The notes below the pieces were generated by a model that did not search any database, was not told the DNA's origin, and saw only the letters and a program-made list of their open reading frames with translations. Below, piece after piece: positions 35,798 through 45,212 of a stretch of 64,000 nt of DNA; positions within the stretch are counted from its first letter, which is position 1, and each line of letters opens with the position of its first letter. The translations under genes were made by a program, and so were the position numbers. This DNA comes from Candidatus Helarchaeota archaeon. GTDB taxonomy: Archaea; Asgardarchaeota; Lokiarchaeia; Helarchaeales; RDOG01. The stretch lies in assembly GCA_019058315.1 (NCBI GenBank), contig JAHPZH010000002.1, forward strand, positions 1,125,910 to 1,189,909, read 5' to 3'.

Positions 35798-37360
35798 TTA
35801 TTTTTTAAGCCATTTTCCTGGATTCATTATTCTATTTGGGTCGAATAATTGTTTTATTTTTTCTGTTATTGTTTTTTGAATTGCAAATTCTGGTATTTCT
35901 TTTACTACATCCCAATGATAGGCTTTAAATTCATTATGAGGAGGCCAAGTTTTATTTTGGGATTGTGCTGTTTTTTGTATTTTACCAGCGAATTCTAAAC
36001 ACGCTTTTAATTCTTCTGGAGAATTTTGGTCATAAAAAACGTCTAATTCGTGTAAACCAAAGTGTCCCATATCGACAGGAACTATACAACTACTGAAGAG
36101 ATCTTGAGGATAAATAGGAACATCTTTTAGCATATTTTCCATTAATTTTTCTGATTTCATTGCTTCCTCCATTGGTTCTTGAGGGAAGAAAGCGGGCATA
36201 AATCCTCCTTTAAATCTCAGTATACGTGGAGATACTTTTGCTCTAAAAAATTCAATTCCTAAGCTTTCAGCAGTTCTTTCAGGCAGTAATCCTCCACCTA
36301 TCTGATCCATCCTTTCAGGCTCTAAAATCATGCCTCTAGTTTCTTTAGCAATCTGTCTTACAACCTTTTCACCAAATTCTAGTTGTTTTGGGGAAGTTAT
36401 GCCTTGGATACAAACAAAAACCACATATTTAAGAAATGGCTTGAGATTTTTTCTGTTCTCCCATAATTCTTTCGATTTTTCAAGAGAATCAGTCATTCCT
36501 AAAATAGACCAAGCCATTGGCATATTTGTTGCTATCACAGCAATATCTGCTCTACCAAGTTCTTGTAAAGCTTTAACCATTCTTTTTCCACTGCTGTATG
36601 ATATTACAAAAATTTTAGTATTTTCAGGTAGTTCATCTTGTTTTAATCTTGGTCCACCCACCCAAGGGTGTAATTTCACAGTCATTTCAGTGCAAATTCC
36701 TAATTCTCCAACTGCACCTATTAATAATCCTTTTAAATCGGGTCCAGGACCGTTCCACCAAAAATTTCCTAGATCTTTAATCGTCCTTGAACCAGTTTTT
36801 ATAATTTCGCCTTGTGGAGTAACCCAAGTCATCGAAATAATTGATCTTCTTTCATACCCATACTTTACCATGCACCAACTCATGCCACAATATAACATAT
36901 TTGAAATTATTCCTACTGTTGAAGGTGCTGCAGGTGCTGGAAGCCATAAACCTTTTTTCATTGTTTCCGCTTGCAATTCGGCATAGCTTACATACGGTTG
37001 GATTGTTGCCGACATATTAAGTTCGTCAATTTCAATAACTTGATTTAGACGACGTAAATGCATTAATATTGAACCAGTTTCTGAAGGAACACAGCAACCT
37101 CCGACATTTACTCCTGTATTCTGAATCACAACAGGGATTTTATATTCATTAGAAATTTTCATGATGTGTTGAATATGTTCTGTATTTTCTGGTAAAACCA
37201 CGAATCCGGGCGTAACTCTGTTTAAATTAGCAAAGGGAGATTGATCTCGCGAGTGAACTACAAGAACGGATGGATCATCTGAAATATATTCTTTTCCAAC
37301 AATTTTCTCCAGTTTAGTATAAACTTCAATGTGTTTATCAGATAATTTTTGTTCGGACAT
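35798..37360 (-). CDS. FAD-linked oxidase (FAD_binding_4, GlcD/VAO type), copy 2
   Basis: A 520-residue flavoprotein of the vanillyl-alcohol-oxidase fold. The PCMH FAD domain shows PGFVVLPENTEHIQHIM, NTGVNVGGCC and LPAPAAPSTVGIISNM, and the C-terminal substrate domain ends IKQLFDPNRIMNPGKWL, the hallmark of GlcD-type proteins. It likely oxidises a 2-hydroxy acid, or a related substrate, and passes electrons to the iron-sulphur protein encoded just upstream. ATG overlaps that gene's stop (TAATG). It converges with the DUF2804 gene, separated by 4 nt. Confidence 0.85.
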   Translation of the reverse strand: MSEQKLSDKHIEVYTKLEKIVGKEYISDDPSVLVVHSRDQSPFANLNRVTPGFVVLPENTEHIQHIMKISNEYKIPVVIQNTGVNVGGCCVPSETGSILMHLRRLNQVIEIDELNMSATIQPYVSYAELQAETMKKGLWLPAPAAPSTVGIISNMLYCGMSWCMVKYGYERRSIISMTWVTPQGEIIKTGSRTIKDLGNFWWNGPGPDLKGLLIGAVGELGICTEMTVKLHPWVGGPRLKQDELPENTKIFVISYSSGKRMVKALQELGRADIAVIATNMPMAWSILGMTDSLEKSKELWENRKNLKPFLKYVVFVCIQGITSPKQLEFGEKVVRQIAKETRGMILEPERMDQIGGGLLPERTAESLGIEFFRAKVSPRILRFKGGFMPAFFPQEPMEEAMKSEKLMENMLKDVPIYPQDLFSSCIVPVDMGHFGLHELDVFYDQNSPEELKACLEFAGKIQKTAQSQNKTWPPHNEFKAYHWDVVKEIPEFAIQKTITEKIKQLFDPNRIMNPGKWLKK

Positions 37361-38532
37361 TATTTTGTAACCTCCTCTAAGATTTTAACAAGTGGAATCA
37401 CTTCAATTGGGTCCTTCATTGTCTTAGAAGCTTCGAGGAAATTTGTAATACAAAAAGGACAAGGTGAAGTTAAAACATCAGCACCCACATATTTTGCTTC
37501 TTCCAATCTTTTTGATGCAGTCCAATACGCAAAATCTTTATATGCAGAAGCTACACCCGCTCCTGCTCCACAACACCACGCATTTTCTCTAATTCGTTCC
37601 ATTTCAACTAGTTTTAACCCTGGAATTTGTTTTAAAACTTCGCGAGGGGCATCATATACTTTAGAATGCCGACCTAAATGGCATGGATCATGATAAGTGA
37701 CTGTTTTTGGATAATTTTTCAATTTGACATTATGTTCCTTAAAATATTTTAATAAAAATTCAGTCACATGAAGGACATTAAAATTATATTCTCCAGAATA
37801 TTGAGGATAAGTCTTTTTGAAAGTTTTATAACAACCTGCACAAGAAAAAATTAAATTCTCTATTCCTCTTTCTTTAAAAACTTCCAAATTATGTTTCATT
37901 AATTTTATACCTTCATCGACTTGCCCCGTCATAAATAATGGACTACCACAACACCATTCATTCGGATGGAGAATATTAAAATCGACTCCGATTGCATTCA
38001 AAACATTGACCGTAGCTTTAGCAATTTCAAATCTTCTATATGAGGACGTACATCCCACAAAATAAGCAGTTTTTGCATTTTTATTAAGTTTTATATCTTT
38101 TGGGATCCAATCCAATCGATTTTCATGTGGTTCGTTATAAGGATTATGGAATTGTTCTATGCTTTTAGCAAATTTAGCATGAGCTGGTAAAGGACCTTTT
38201 TCTTTAACAACTTTCGCCCTTAATTTTTGTAATACATCAAGCGGTTTAATAATATTCACATCATCACATTGTGCTTGACATCCTCCACATAAAGGACAAG
38301 CGAATATTATATGCATTAAGCGATCAGAATATGAGATTTCTTTATCTAATAAAGCTCGAGTTATTTCCATTTTACCTGGTGCGAAATAAGCTTCAAACAA
38401 GAATCGAGATCCGCTTGGACATATATCCTTAAATCGTTTGCTCTGCATCTCCCAAGGAGACATATTTCGACACATGGAGCATTTGCAACAATTATATATG
38501 ACTTTATAATAATCTTCCAATTCAGTACTCAT
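37360..38532 (-). CDS. CCG-domain iron-sulphur oxidoreductase (GlcF/HdrD-like)
   Basis: About 390 residues. Two N-terminal cysteine groups (CCKCSMCRNM...CPSG, and CPLCGGCQAQC) suit 4Fe-4S clusters. Two CCG domains follow, with GCTSSYRRFEIA...EWCCGSPLF...FSCAGCYKTF and YHDPCHLGRHSKVYD...AWCCGAGAG...SPCPFCITN. This is the electron acceptor subunit of glycolate/lactate oxidase-like complexes or an HdrD relative. The ATG at 38532 follows GGGAGG by 9 nt and comes 1 nt after the upstream gene's stop, preferred over ATG 38553. It is the middle gene of a three-gene operon. Confidence 0.88.
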   Translation of the reverse strand: MSTELEDYYKVIYNCCKCSMCRNMSPWEMQSKRFKDICPSGSRFLFEAYFAPGKMEITRALLDKEISYSDRLMHIIFACPLCGGCQAQCDDVNIIKPLDVLQKLRAKVVKEKGPLPAHAKFAKSIEQFHNPYNEPHENRLDWIPKDIKLNKNAKTAYFVGCTSSYRRFEIAKATVNVLNAIGVDFNILHPNEWCCGSPLFMTGQVDEGIKLMKHNLEVFKERGIENLIFSCAGCYKTFKKTYPQYSGEYNFNVLHVTEFLLKYFKEHNVKLKNYPKTVTYHDPCHLGRHSKVYDAPREVLKQIPGLKLVEMERIRENAWCCGAGAGVASAYKDFAYWTASKRLEEAKYVGADVLTSPCPFCITNFLEASKTMKDPIEVIPLVKILEEVTK

Positions 38533-38533
38533 T

Positions 38534-39946
38534 TCAGCGAACCTCCCATTCAATCTTCCCAGGATTCATTATTTTATTGGGATCAAAAATATTTTTGACT
38601 TTGTTAATCAATTTTGAATAATTTCCAATCTTTGAATATACTACCTTCTTTAATGGACCATAAGGTATATCGATAAATGCCCCAGATTTAAGCGCTAATT
38701 CACCTAAACTCGAGAAAAATTGTCGGAATTTGATGATATTTTCTTCATTTATAAGATTTGTATAAAGATCAAATTCTACATAAGCCACACGATTTCGTTC
38801 AACTGGTATGATAGATACTCCTAACTCGATATTGAAATCATTAAATTCCCTTAATTCATCTGAAATAGCTGAATGAAGTTTTAAAAATCTATTTAGTGTG
38901 ATATATAGCGGGAGATCATAATGCTGACTTTTTAATCCAGCAGGGCTATTAAATTCTTTTAATATTATTGCCTCTAATTGAGATATTAACTCATTTTTTT
39001 CGATATTTATTGAACTTTCTTTAATTAAATCATATATTGCTTCTTTTTCGTAAGCGATTTTTTCCTCAGGTAAGCGTTCAAGCCCTTCCAGACAAATTAG
39101 AAATATCCAATCAGGAAATTTGGCATTTTTATTTTCAATATTTAGATATTCCAAAGCATTGCATTTATTAAGAATAAGACATTCAGTTCCGATTTCTTTA
39201 CGTTCAACTTTATAAACAAAATCAATAAGATCTTCAAGCTTTTGAAAAGGAATAGATACTATTTCTTGAATTTGGGGTTTAGGTTTAACACGAATTGATG
39301 CTTTAGTGACAATACCTAAACCACCTCTTGCACCATGAAATATTCTAAAATAATCTAATGTTGAACCATAGGGATAAACAGGGGGACTTTTAGAAGAAGC
39401 CATAGAGCCCGTCCTAAAAATTTCACCATTGCCTAAAACAACCTCTAAATTTACTACGAGATCATTGTACTCAAATTTTGGCATAGCGAAAAATGGATAT
39501 CGTCCTAAATATGAAGATATTATCGAATCAGAATTTGAAAAAATAGTCGGAATTGTTCTTAAACCAACCTTATCAAGTTCATCTTGTAATTGTTGATAAG
39601 TTACACCAGGTTCTATAACTACATACATACTATTATTATCGATAGATAAAATTTGATTCATCATTTGTAAATCTATTATTAAACCACCGTTTTCAGGAAT
39701 TGTACCACCATATCGATTCAATTTCGAGCTTTTCGGAATGATAGGTATTATATTTTGGCTTGCAATTTGAATAATTCTTTGAATTTCACCTATATTTTTA
39801 GGCATGACAATAAGATCGGGAATCTTTGATTCAATTAAAGGAAAATGTAAACTTTGAGAATATTTTTTTAACATTTTTACTTCATGAACTACATTTTCTT
39901 CTCCAACTAAATCAAATATTTTTGTTTTTAACTCCTCTAAGTTCAT
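38534..39946 (-). CDS. FAD-linked oxidase (GlcD/GlcE-like), copy 1
   Basis: A 470-residue protein with the FAD_binding_4 layout: IPDLIVMPKNIGEIQRIIQIA, KLNRYGGTIPENGGLIIDL, VIEPGVTYQQLQDEL, ARGGLGIVTKASI, and a C-terminus ending VKNIFDPNKIMNPGKIEW. It is the first gene of the FAD/Fe-S/FAD operon, with GAGGAG 8 nt upstream of ATG. The two flavoproteins are diverged from each other, so they may act on different 2-hydroxy acids or form one heteromeric complex. Confidence 0.85.
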   Translation of the reverse strand: MNLEELKTKIFDLVGEENVVHEVKMLKKYSQSLHFPLIESKIPDLIVMPKNIGEIQRIIQIASQNIIPIIPKSSKLNRYGGTIPENGGLIIDLQMMNQILSIDNNSMYVVIEPGVTYQQLQDELDKVGLRTIPTIFSNSDSIISSYLGRYPFFAMPKFEYNDLVVNLEVVLGNGEIFRTGSMASSKSPPVYPYGSTLDYFRIFHGARGGLGIVTKASIRVKPKPQIQEIVSIPFQKLEDLIDFVYKVERKEIGTECLILNKCNALEYLNIENKNAKFPDWIFLICLEGLERLPEEKIAYEKEAIYDLIKESSINIEKNELISQLEAIILKEFNSPAGLKSQHYDLPLYITLNRFLKLHSAISDELREFNDFNIELGVSIIPVERNRVAYVEFDLYTNLINEENIIKFRQFFSSLGELALKSGAFIDIPYGPLKKVVYSKIGNYSKLINKVKNIFDPNKIMNPGKIEWEVR

Positions 39947-40145
39947 TTCTTTAACTCCTCGGAAGTTTTATCGGATTATAGTATATGATTTCTATTTATA
40001 GATTTATCGAATTAAAATAATTTTTATTAAAGTATAATTACTAAAAAAATATCTGCAATAAATTTATGAAGGATGAAAACACATACATAGAATTATTCAT
40101 CAGAATTGCATAAAAATCTTTTAGAAAAAATTAGAGGTGTTTTGG

Positions 40146-40976
40146 ATGCGTTATAAAGGTTTTAAACTTCTCAAAATTCGTATTGATCGCGGAGTTGCGT
40201 TTGTAACTATTGATAATCCACCGATTAATGTTCTAACTATGGATTTAGTAGCAGAACTCAGCCGTTTAGCAACAAAGGTCAAAAAAGACGATGATGTACG
40301 TGTAATCGTTTTTGATAGCGCCAATCCGGACTTTTTTATAGCTCATTTTGATGTTAATTTTCTCGCCCAAGCACCAGATGAAGTCCCACCTAAACCTACT
40401 CAACCTCATGTGCTTCATCAAGTGAATGAAGCATTTCGTACTATGCCAAAGGTCTCAATTGCTAAGATTGAAGGTATAAATCGTGGTGGTGGTAGTGAGT
40501 TTGTATTGGCTCTAGATATGAGGTTCGGAGCCATTGGTAAGGCTGTTCTGGCCCAACCAGAAATCATGATAGGTATAATACCCGGTGGGGGTAGCACACA
40601 AAGACTTCCACGTCTCTTGGGGCGTTCCCGAGCTCTAGAAGTCGTGCTTAGTGGTTTGGACCTTTCAGCTGAATTGGCTGAAAAGTATGGGTACATAAAC
40701 CGTGCTCTTCCTCCAGATAAAATAACGTCAGTTGTTAATGCTCTAGCCTATCGAATTGCTTCCTTCCCAGCTGAGACAATCGCATTAGCTAAAAAAGCTG
40801 TACTGGCAGCCGAGGAGTTGCCGCTCAAAGAAGGGTTACTCGAAGAAGAACATTTATTTAATCAATCATTAGCTCTACCAGCAGCTAAGGAACGAATGAA
40901 AATGTTCCTCGAATTTGGTGGTCAAACACGCGAAACGGAACTTAATTTGTCTAATTTATTAGATAAAATTAGTTAA
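40146..40976 (+). CDS. Enoyl-CoA hydratase/isomerase family protein
   Basis: About 276 residues of crotonase fold: VAFVTIDNPPINVLTMDLV, SANPDFFIAHFDV, IEGINRGGGSEFVLALDMRFGA (oxyanion-hole GG and first Glu), AQPEIMIGIIPGGGSTQRLPRLLG (second Glu region), LDLSAELAEKYGYIN. It should hydrate or isomerise enoyl-CoA in beta-oxidation. GTG 40137 is in frame, but GAGGTG ends 6 nt before ATG 40146. Its GC content and Gly/Arg codons look richer than those of its neighbours, hinting at transfer. Confidence 0.88.
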   Translation: MRYKGFKLLKIRIDRGVAFVTIDNPPINVLTMDLVAELSRLATKVKKDDDVRVIVFDSANPDFFIAHFDVNFLAQAPDEVPPKPTQPHVLHQVNEAFRTMPKVSIAKIEGINRGGGSEFVLALDMRFGAIGKAVLAQPEIMIGIIPGGGSTQRLPRLLGRSRALEVVLSGLDLSAELAEKYGYINRALPPDKITSVVNALAYRIASFPAETIALAKKAVLAAEELPLKEGLLEEEHLFNQSLALPAAKERMKMFLEFGGQTRETELNLSNLLDKIS

Positions 40977-41021
40977 AATTGAGAGCAATAACAATCTCCT
41001 TATTTTTTTAACAATGAGTTT

Positions 41022-42758
41022 ATGAGTGAAATTGTTATGACTGAAAAGGATGAAGTAAAGGAAAAATTGGTAGACCCCGAGTCTATAAAGGAATTGGAAA
41101 AAGAAAAACGGAAAAAATCCAGAAAAAAAAGAAGAGAAGAAGAACAAAAAATAATGTTTCCTACAAAGATGACCAGATATATTTGGTTTGTTATCATTTT
41201 CGCTTCACTTGTCAATGGTTTTGATAGTTGGTGTTCAGTTGCACTCAACTTGGCTATGGGATCATTAGTTGAAAATTATGATATTTTAGGGAAATTAACA
41301 AACCCGAATCTATTTGTATACTTTGGTCTCGCAGGCAGTCCTGTTACGATGGGGGTTATACTTAGCATTGCGGGGACTGGAGTCATTGCTGCAACTTCAT
41401 TTAAATACTTGACTGATAAATATGGTCGAAGACCATTAACCCTTTTGACCGCTATTCTCTTTACAGCTTTTACTGTTTTAACAGCATTTGCACCAGCAAC
41501 TTCCGAAGGTTTGTTAATATTTCTTACTTTTAGAGTTTGCTCAAATTTCTTTCTTGCTGCTGATGTTGTAATAATAATCGTAGCCGAAGAAAGTCCCAAT
41601 CATTTACGAGGACGGTTAATTGGAATAGTGTTTGCATTAAGTGCACTTGGAGGAACGGCTTGTGGGCTGGTTCAATCAGCAGGAGTTAGAATTCCGATCC
41701 CTGGTCCTTGGGGATTTGGTGGATCTTGGTCAAGTCACATGACTGTTTGGCAAAGTATGTTCTTTCTATCCATAATTGGCTATTTATTTATTATTCCTCT
41801 GTTTTTCTTTCTTAAGGAGACCGGACCATTTAAAGTCATGAAAAAATATGAGGATTGGAGAAAGAAGAAGGGGTTAAAACCTAAAACTGGTTGGTTTACT
41901 CCTCTACAAAGAAAATATGCACGTGGTCTAACTGTTGGTTGTGTTATTGTATTTCTAGCTCAATTGATGTATTTTTCTCAAGGAACATTTTTTGCACTTT
42001 ATTATGCAAAAGAACTTAATGTAAGTACTGGACGTTTGGGAATTTTATCATTCCCGGTGTTAGTATCGGGAGGGCTTGGGCTTTTTATAGCTGGTTCAGT
42101 TATTGATAGATGGGGAAGATTACCGACTCTACACCGGGCTGGTATGGGAGCTATGATCACAGGCGCTTCATATGCTTGGCCGTCTATATTCATTGCTGGC
42201 GATATACCAAATTCTCTTATTACAGGTATTGTAGTATTAAGTTTATCATTATTTATTTTTTTTGTTACATTAATGCTTGTATGTGGTGCTTTGGCTGGGA
42301 TCGAAATGGTGCCAACCCATATTCGCTCGACTACCCAAGGATGGATAGGAGCTATTTCTCGAGCAGCTGTGATGGCGGTCCCAATAATGGTAATGTTCGG
42401 AGCGGAAGCTGTAGGTGGATTAGGGCTTTCATATCAATTTATTTTTGCATTAAATGTAATGCCTTTAACAACAATTATGTTTACAGTTTACGTTTTGGCT
42501 GTTGAAGGAAAAGGACGTCAAATCGATGAAATAGTAGCTACAGAAATTTACTCTAAAATGAAGAGGGTGAGCGATTATAATAAACCTTATTACTACTATT
42601 TTCTTACTATGACTGCACAATTTACTTGCCTAACGATATACGGTCTCACAACAAATGGAACTCTTTTAGGCATAATTATAATGGTCAGTATATATTTTAG
42701 TATATCAATTATATGTTTTATAATAATTATAATTGTCCGAGGATGGTTCACAGAATAG
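41022..42758 (+). CDS. MFS transporter, paralogue 1
   Basis: A 578-residue protein. A charged N-terminus (about 45 residues, KELEKEKRKKSRKKRREEEQK) is followed by 12 MFS helices with YLTDKYGRRPLTLL after TM2, EESPNHLRGRLIG after TM4 and a homologous RWGRLPTLHR in the second half, plus two extra C-terminal helices. The general pattern is that of metabolite:H+ symporters. The closest relative here is paralogue 2 at 43100, with stretches of identical DNA. A convergent 43-residue TM protein lies 72 nt beyond its stop. Confidence 0.85.
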   Translation: MSEIVMTEKDEVKEKLVDPESIKELEKEKRKKSRKKRREEEQKIMFPTKMTRYIWFVIIFASLVNGFDSWCSVALNLAMGSLVENYDILGKLTNPNLFVYFGLAGSPVTMGVILSIAGTGVIAATSFKYLTDKYGRRPLTLLTAILFTAFTVLTAFAPATSEGLLIFLTFRVCSNFFLAADVVIIIVAEESPNHLRGRLIGIVFALSALGGTACGLVQSAGVRIPIPGPWGFGGSWSSHMTVWQSMFFLSIIGYLFIIPLFFFLKETGPFKVMKKYEDWRKKKGLKPKTGWFTPLQRKYARGLTVGCVIVFLAQLMYFSQGTFFALYYAKELNVSTGRLGILSFPVLVSGGLGLFIAGSVIDRWGRLPTLHRAGMGAMITGASYAWPSIFIAGDIPNSLITGIVVLSLSLFIFFVTLMLVCGALAGIEMVPTHIRSTTQGWIGAISRAAVMAVPIMVMFGAEAVGGLGLSYQFIFALNVMPLTTIMFTVYVLAVEGKGRQIDEIVATEIYSKMKRVSDYNKPYYYYFLTMTAQFTCLTIYGLTTNGTLLGIIIMVSIYFSISIICFIIIIIVRGWFTE

Positions 42759-42830
42759 AAACTATATTCAAATACCTCTCTGACAAATTTAAGAGAAATT
42801 GAGTAATTAACAGTCCAAGAGGGATATTAT

Positions 42831-42962
42831 TTACCTCCCTAACCACTCCTGAAATGAAAATAGAGGATCTCCTTTAAAAAATTCTAGATATATTAATGTA
42901 ATAATGATAAAAAATATACATAAACCAATGGCTACAACAGTATAGATTTGATAATTTTCCAT
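42831..42962 (-). CDS. 43-aa single-TM protein paired with MFS paralogue 1
   Basis: A small ORF of 43 codons from ATG 42962. It begins MENYQIYTVV, continues with a hydrophobic helix (AIGLCIFFIIITLIYL) and ends with a conserved tail FFKGDPLFSFQEWLGR. The protein at 44910-45041 has the same length and 23 of 43 identical residues, including the DPLF...Q(E/D)WLGR tail, so it is under protein-level selection. Both lie convergent to a paralogous MFS gene at the same distance. It may be a small accessory or regulatory subunit of the transporter (inference). Confidence 0.75.
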   Translation of the reverse strand: MENYQIYTVVAIGLCIFFIIITLIYLEFFKGDPLFSFQEWLGR

Positions 42963-43099
42963 CTTGTTTACCTTTTGAATCCTATAATTTAAATATATAT
43001 TTGAATATGTAGTTGTTTACCAAATTATTAAATTCTTATAATTTAAATTTTGAATTTGGAAATAATAACAAAAACCCCATTATATTTGACAAGGAGATT

Positions 43100-44836
43100 A
43101 TGCGAGAGATTTGTATGACTGAGAAGGACGAAGTAAAGGAAATAATTGCAGATCCAGAGTCTGTAAAAAAATTAGAAAAAGAAGAACGCAAAAAATCCAG
43201 AAAAAAAAGACGAGAAGAAGAAGAAAAAATAATGTTTCCTACAAAGATGACCAGATATATTTGGTTTGTCATAATCTTCGCTTCAATTGTCAATGGATTC
43301 GACAGTTGGTGTACAGTAGCAATCACTTTAGCTATGGGATCACTGGTAGAAACATATGATATTTTGGGGAGTTTAACAAATCCTAATCTTTTTGTATATT
43401 TTGGTCTCGCAGGCAGTCCTGTTACGATGGGGGTTATACTTAGCATTGCGGGGACTGGAGTCATTGCTGCAACTTCATTTAAATATCTGGTTGATAAATA
43501 TGGTAGAAGACCATTAACTCTTTGGACTTGTATTCTATTTACAGCTTTTTCTGTTTTAACTGCGTTCGCACCAGCTACATCTACTGGATTGGTAATATTT
43601 TTAATATTTAGAGTTTGCTCAAATTACTTTCTTGCTGCTGATGTTGTAATAATAATCGTAGCCGAAGAAAGCCCAAACCACTTACGAGGACGATTAATTG
43701 GAATAGTTTTTGCATTAAGCGCATTTGGTGGAACAGCTTGTGGAATGGTCCAATCAGCAGGAGTTCGAATTCCGATTGCTGGACCTTGGGGATTTAATGG
43801 AGCTTGGTCAAGTCACATGACTGTTTGGCAAAGCATGTTCTTCCTATCCATAATTGGCTACTTATTTATTATTCCACTATTTTTATTTCTTAAGGAGACT
43901 GGACCATTTAAAGTAATGAAAAAATATGAGGATTGGAGAAAGAAGAAGGGGTTAAAGCCTAAAACTGGTTGGTTTACTCCTTTACAAAGAAAATATGCAC
44001 GGGGTATGGCAGCTGGTTGCGTTGTAGGGTTTTTAGCTCAATTAATGGCATATGCTCAAGGTACATTTTTTGCAATTTATTTTGCAAAAGAATTGAATTT
44101 AACTCCTGATGTGTTAGGAGTTTTAGCATTCCCTGTATTAATGGCTGGAGGAGTTGGACTTTTTATAGCTGGTCCAGTTATTGATAAATGGGGTAGACTA
44201 CCTACTATTCATAGATTCGGTGTTGGAGGTTTAATTGCATATGCATCATTCGTATGGCCTTCTGTTTTTATTGTTGGTGACTTACCCAATGCCCTTATTA
44301 CTGGTATAGTCACATTCAGCACCGCTTTGGGTGCCTTTTGTGTTACTATAATGGTTGTTTGTGGTGCACTTATTGGTATTGAATATTTTCCAACTCATAT
44401 CCGAAGTACTGCAGGGGGATGGATCGGTGCAATCTCAAGAGGAGCCGTTATGGCTGCCCCAATAATGGTGATGTTCGGGGCTGAAAGCATAGGTGGGTTA
44501 GGGTTATCATATCAGTATATATTCGCACTTATGGGAATGCCGTTGACGACTGTTATGTTTACCGCTTATGTATTGGGTGCTGAAGGGAAAGGTCGGGGAC
44601 TTGATGAGATAGTAGCTGCAGAAATCTATACTAAAATGAAGAAAGATAGGGAGTATAAGAGACCATATTATTACTATTTTATTTCTATGATTGTACAATT
44701 CGTTTCCCTTACAATATACGGTCTTTGTACTAGCGGAAGCATTTTTGGCATAATTTCAATGGTTAGTTTATATTTTATTTTATCAGTAATATGTTTCCTT
44801 ATAATAATGAAGGTTCGAGGAATGGTCACAGAGTAA
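43100..44836 (+). CDS. MFS transporter, paralogue 2
   Basis: A 578-residue protein, the same length as paralogue 1 and alignable from the first residue (MREICMTEKDEVKE versus MSEIVMTEKDEVKE). Motifs YLVDKYGRRPLTLW, EESPNHLRGRLIG and KWGRLPTIHR are retained. AAGGAG precedes ATG 43100; the longer TTG form from 43013 would add 29 residues with no match in paralogue 1 and is not used. The product is divergent mainly in the TM segments, suggesting a changed substrate. Its own 43-aa partner gene lies at 44910-45041. Confidence 0.85.
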   Translation: MREICMTEKDEVKEIIADPESVKKLEKEERKKSRKKRREEEEKIMFPTKMTRYIWFVIIFASIVNGFDSWCTVAITLAMGSLVETYDILGSLTNPNLFVYFGLAGSPVTMGVILSIAGTGVIAATSFKYLVDKYGRRPLTLWTCILFTAFSVLTAFAPATSTGLVIFLIFRVCSNYFLAADVVIIIVAEESPNHLRGRLIGIVFALSAFGGTACGMVQSAGVRIPIAGPWGFNGAWSSHMTVWQSMFFLSIIGYLFIIPLFLFLKETGPFKVMKKYEDWRKKKGLKPKTGWFTPLQRKYARGMAAGCVVGFLAQLMAYAQGTFFAIYFAKELNLTPDVLGVLAFPVLMAGGVGLFIAGPVIDKWGRLPTIHRFGVGGLIAYASFVWPSVFIVGDLPNALITGIVTFSTALGAFCVTIMVVCGALIGIEYFPTHIRSTAGGWIGAISRGAVMAAPIMVMFGAESIGGLGLSYQYIFALMGMPLTTVMFTAYVLGAEGKGRGLDEIVAAEIYTKMKKDREYKRPYYYYFISMIVQFVSLTIYGLCTSGSIFGIISMVSLYFILSVICFLIIMKVRGMVTE

Positions 44837-44909
44837 GGATTTATATTTAAATATGGTTTTAATCAAATTAAGAATGATCTACTCTCTATTAAAAAATAAG
44901 GGAAATCTT

Positions 44910-45041
44910 TTATCTCCCTAACCAATCCTGAAGTGCAAATAGAGGATCACTTTTAAAAAATACAAGATAGGTTATTGTAACAATTACAAAAATTAAACTT
45001 ACACCAATAACTGCAATAGTATAAACTTTATAATCTTCCAA
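44910..45041 (-). CDS. 43-aa single-TM protein paired with MFS paralogue 2
   Basis: Read from TTG 45041 (GTGA lies just upstream; GTG 45050 would add three residues). The product is LEDYKVYTIAVIGVS..., with one TM helix and the tail FFKSDPLFALQDWLGR. Length and pattern match the protein at 42831-42962. The end lies 73 nt past the stop of the MFS paralogue 2 gene, as in the first pair. The non-ATG start and small size explain why gene callers would overlook it. Confidence 0.72.
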   Translation of the reverse strand: MEDYKVYTIAVIGVSLIFVIVTITYLVFFKSDPLFALQDWLGR

Positions 45042-45212
45042 TTTATTCACAGCTTCTTTTTTTTTCCTTTATTTTTCATATTAATACTTAATAATTTTTA
45101 TCTTAATTTTCTGTTTTGAAAGAAAATATGATAAATCTTCTTATAAATTGAACTTTATTTTTATTGGATAAAAAAAAATAGATTTCATACATTTTAAAAA
45201 GAAATTTCAGCA

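Noticed and set aside
36330..36986. 218-residue plus-strand ORF opposite the FAD oxidase gene
   Set aside because: Composition is that of the complementary strand of a conserved coding region, with no family motif. The minus-strand protein has clear FAD-oxidase motifs.
40071..40115. 15-codon ORF starting near 40066 (MKDENTYIELFIRIA)
   Set aside because: No SD, no conservation to compare, and an AT-rich intergenic setting; chance is more likely.
43013..43099. TTG-initiated N-terminal extension of MFS paralogue 2
   Set aside because: The extra 29 residues have no counterpart in paralogue 1, and ATG 43100 has AAGGAG upstream and aligns exactly with paralogue 1's start.
41022..45041. Duplicated block considered as a mobile element
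   Set aside because: No transposase, terminal inverted repeats or target-site duplication were seen around the paralogues, and divergence indicates an old tandem duplication.
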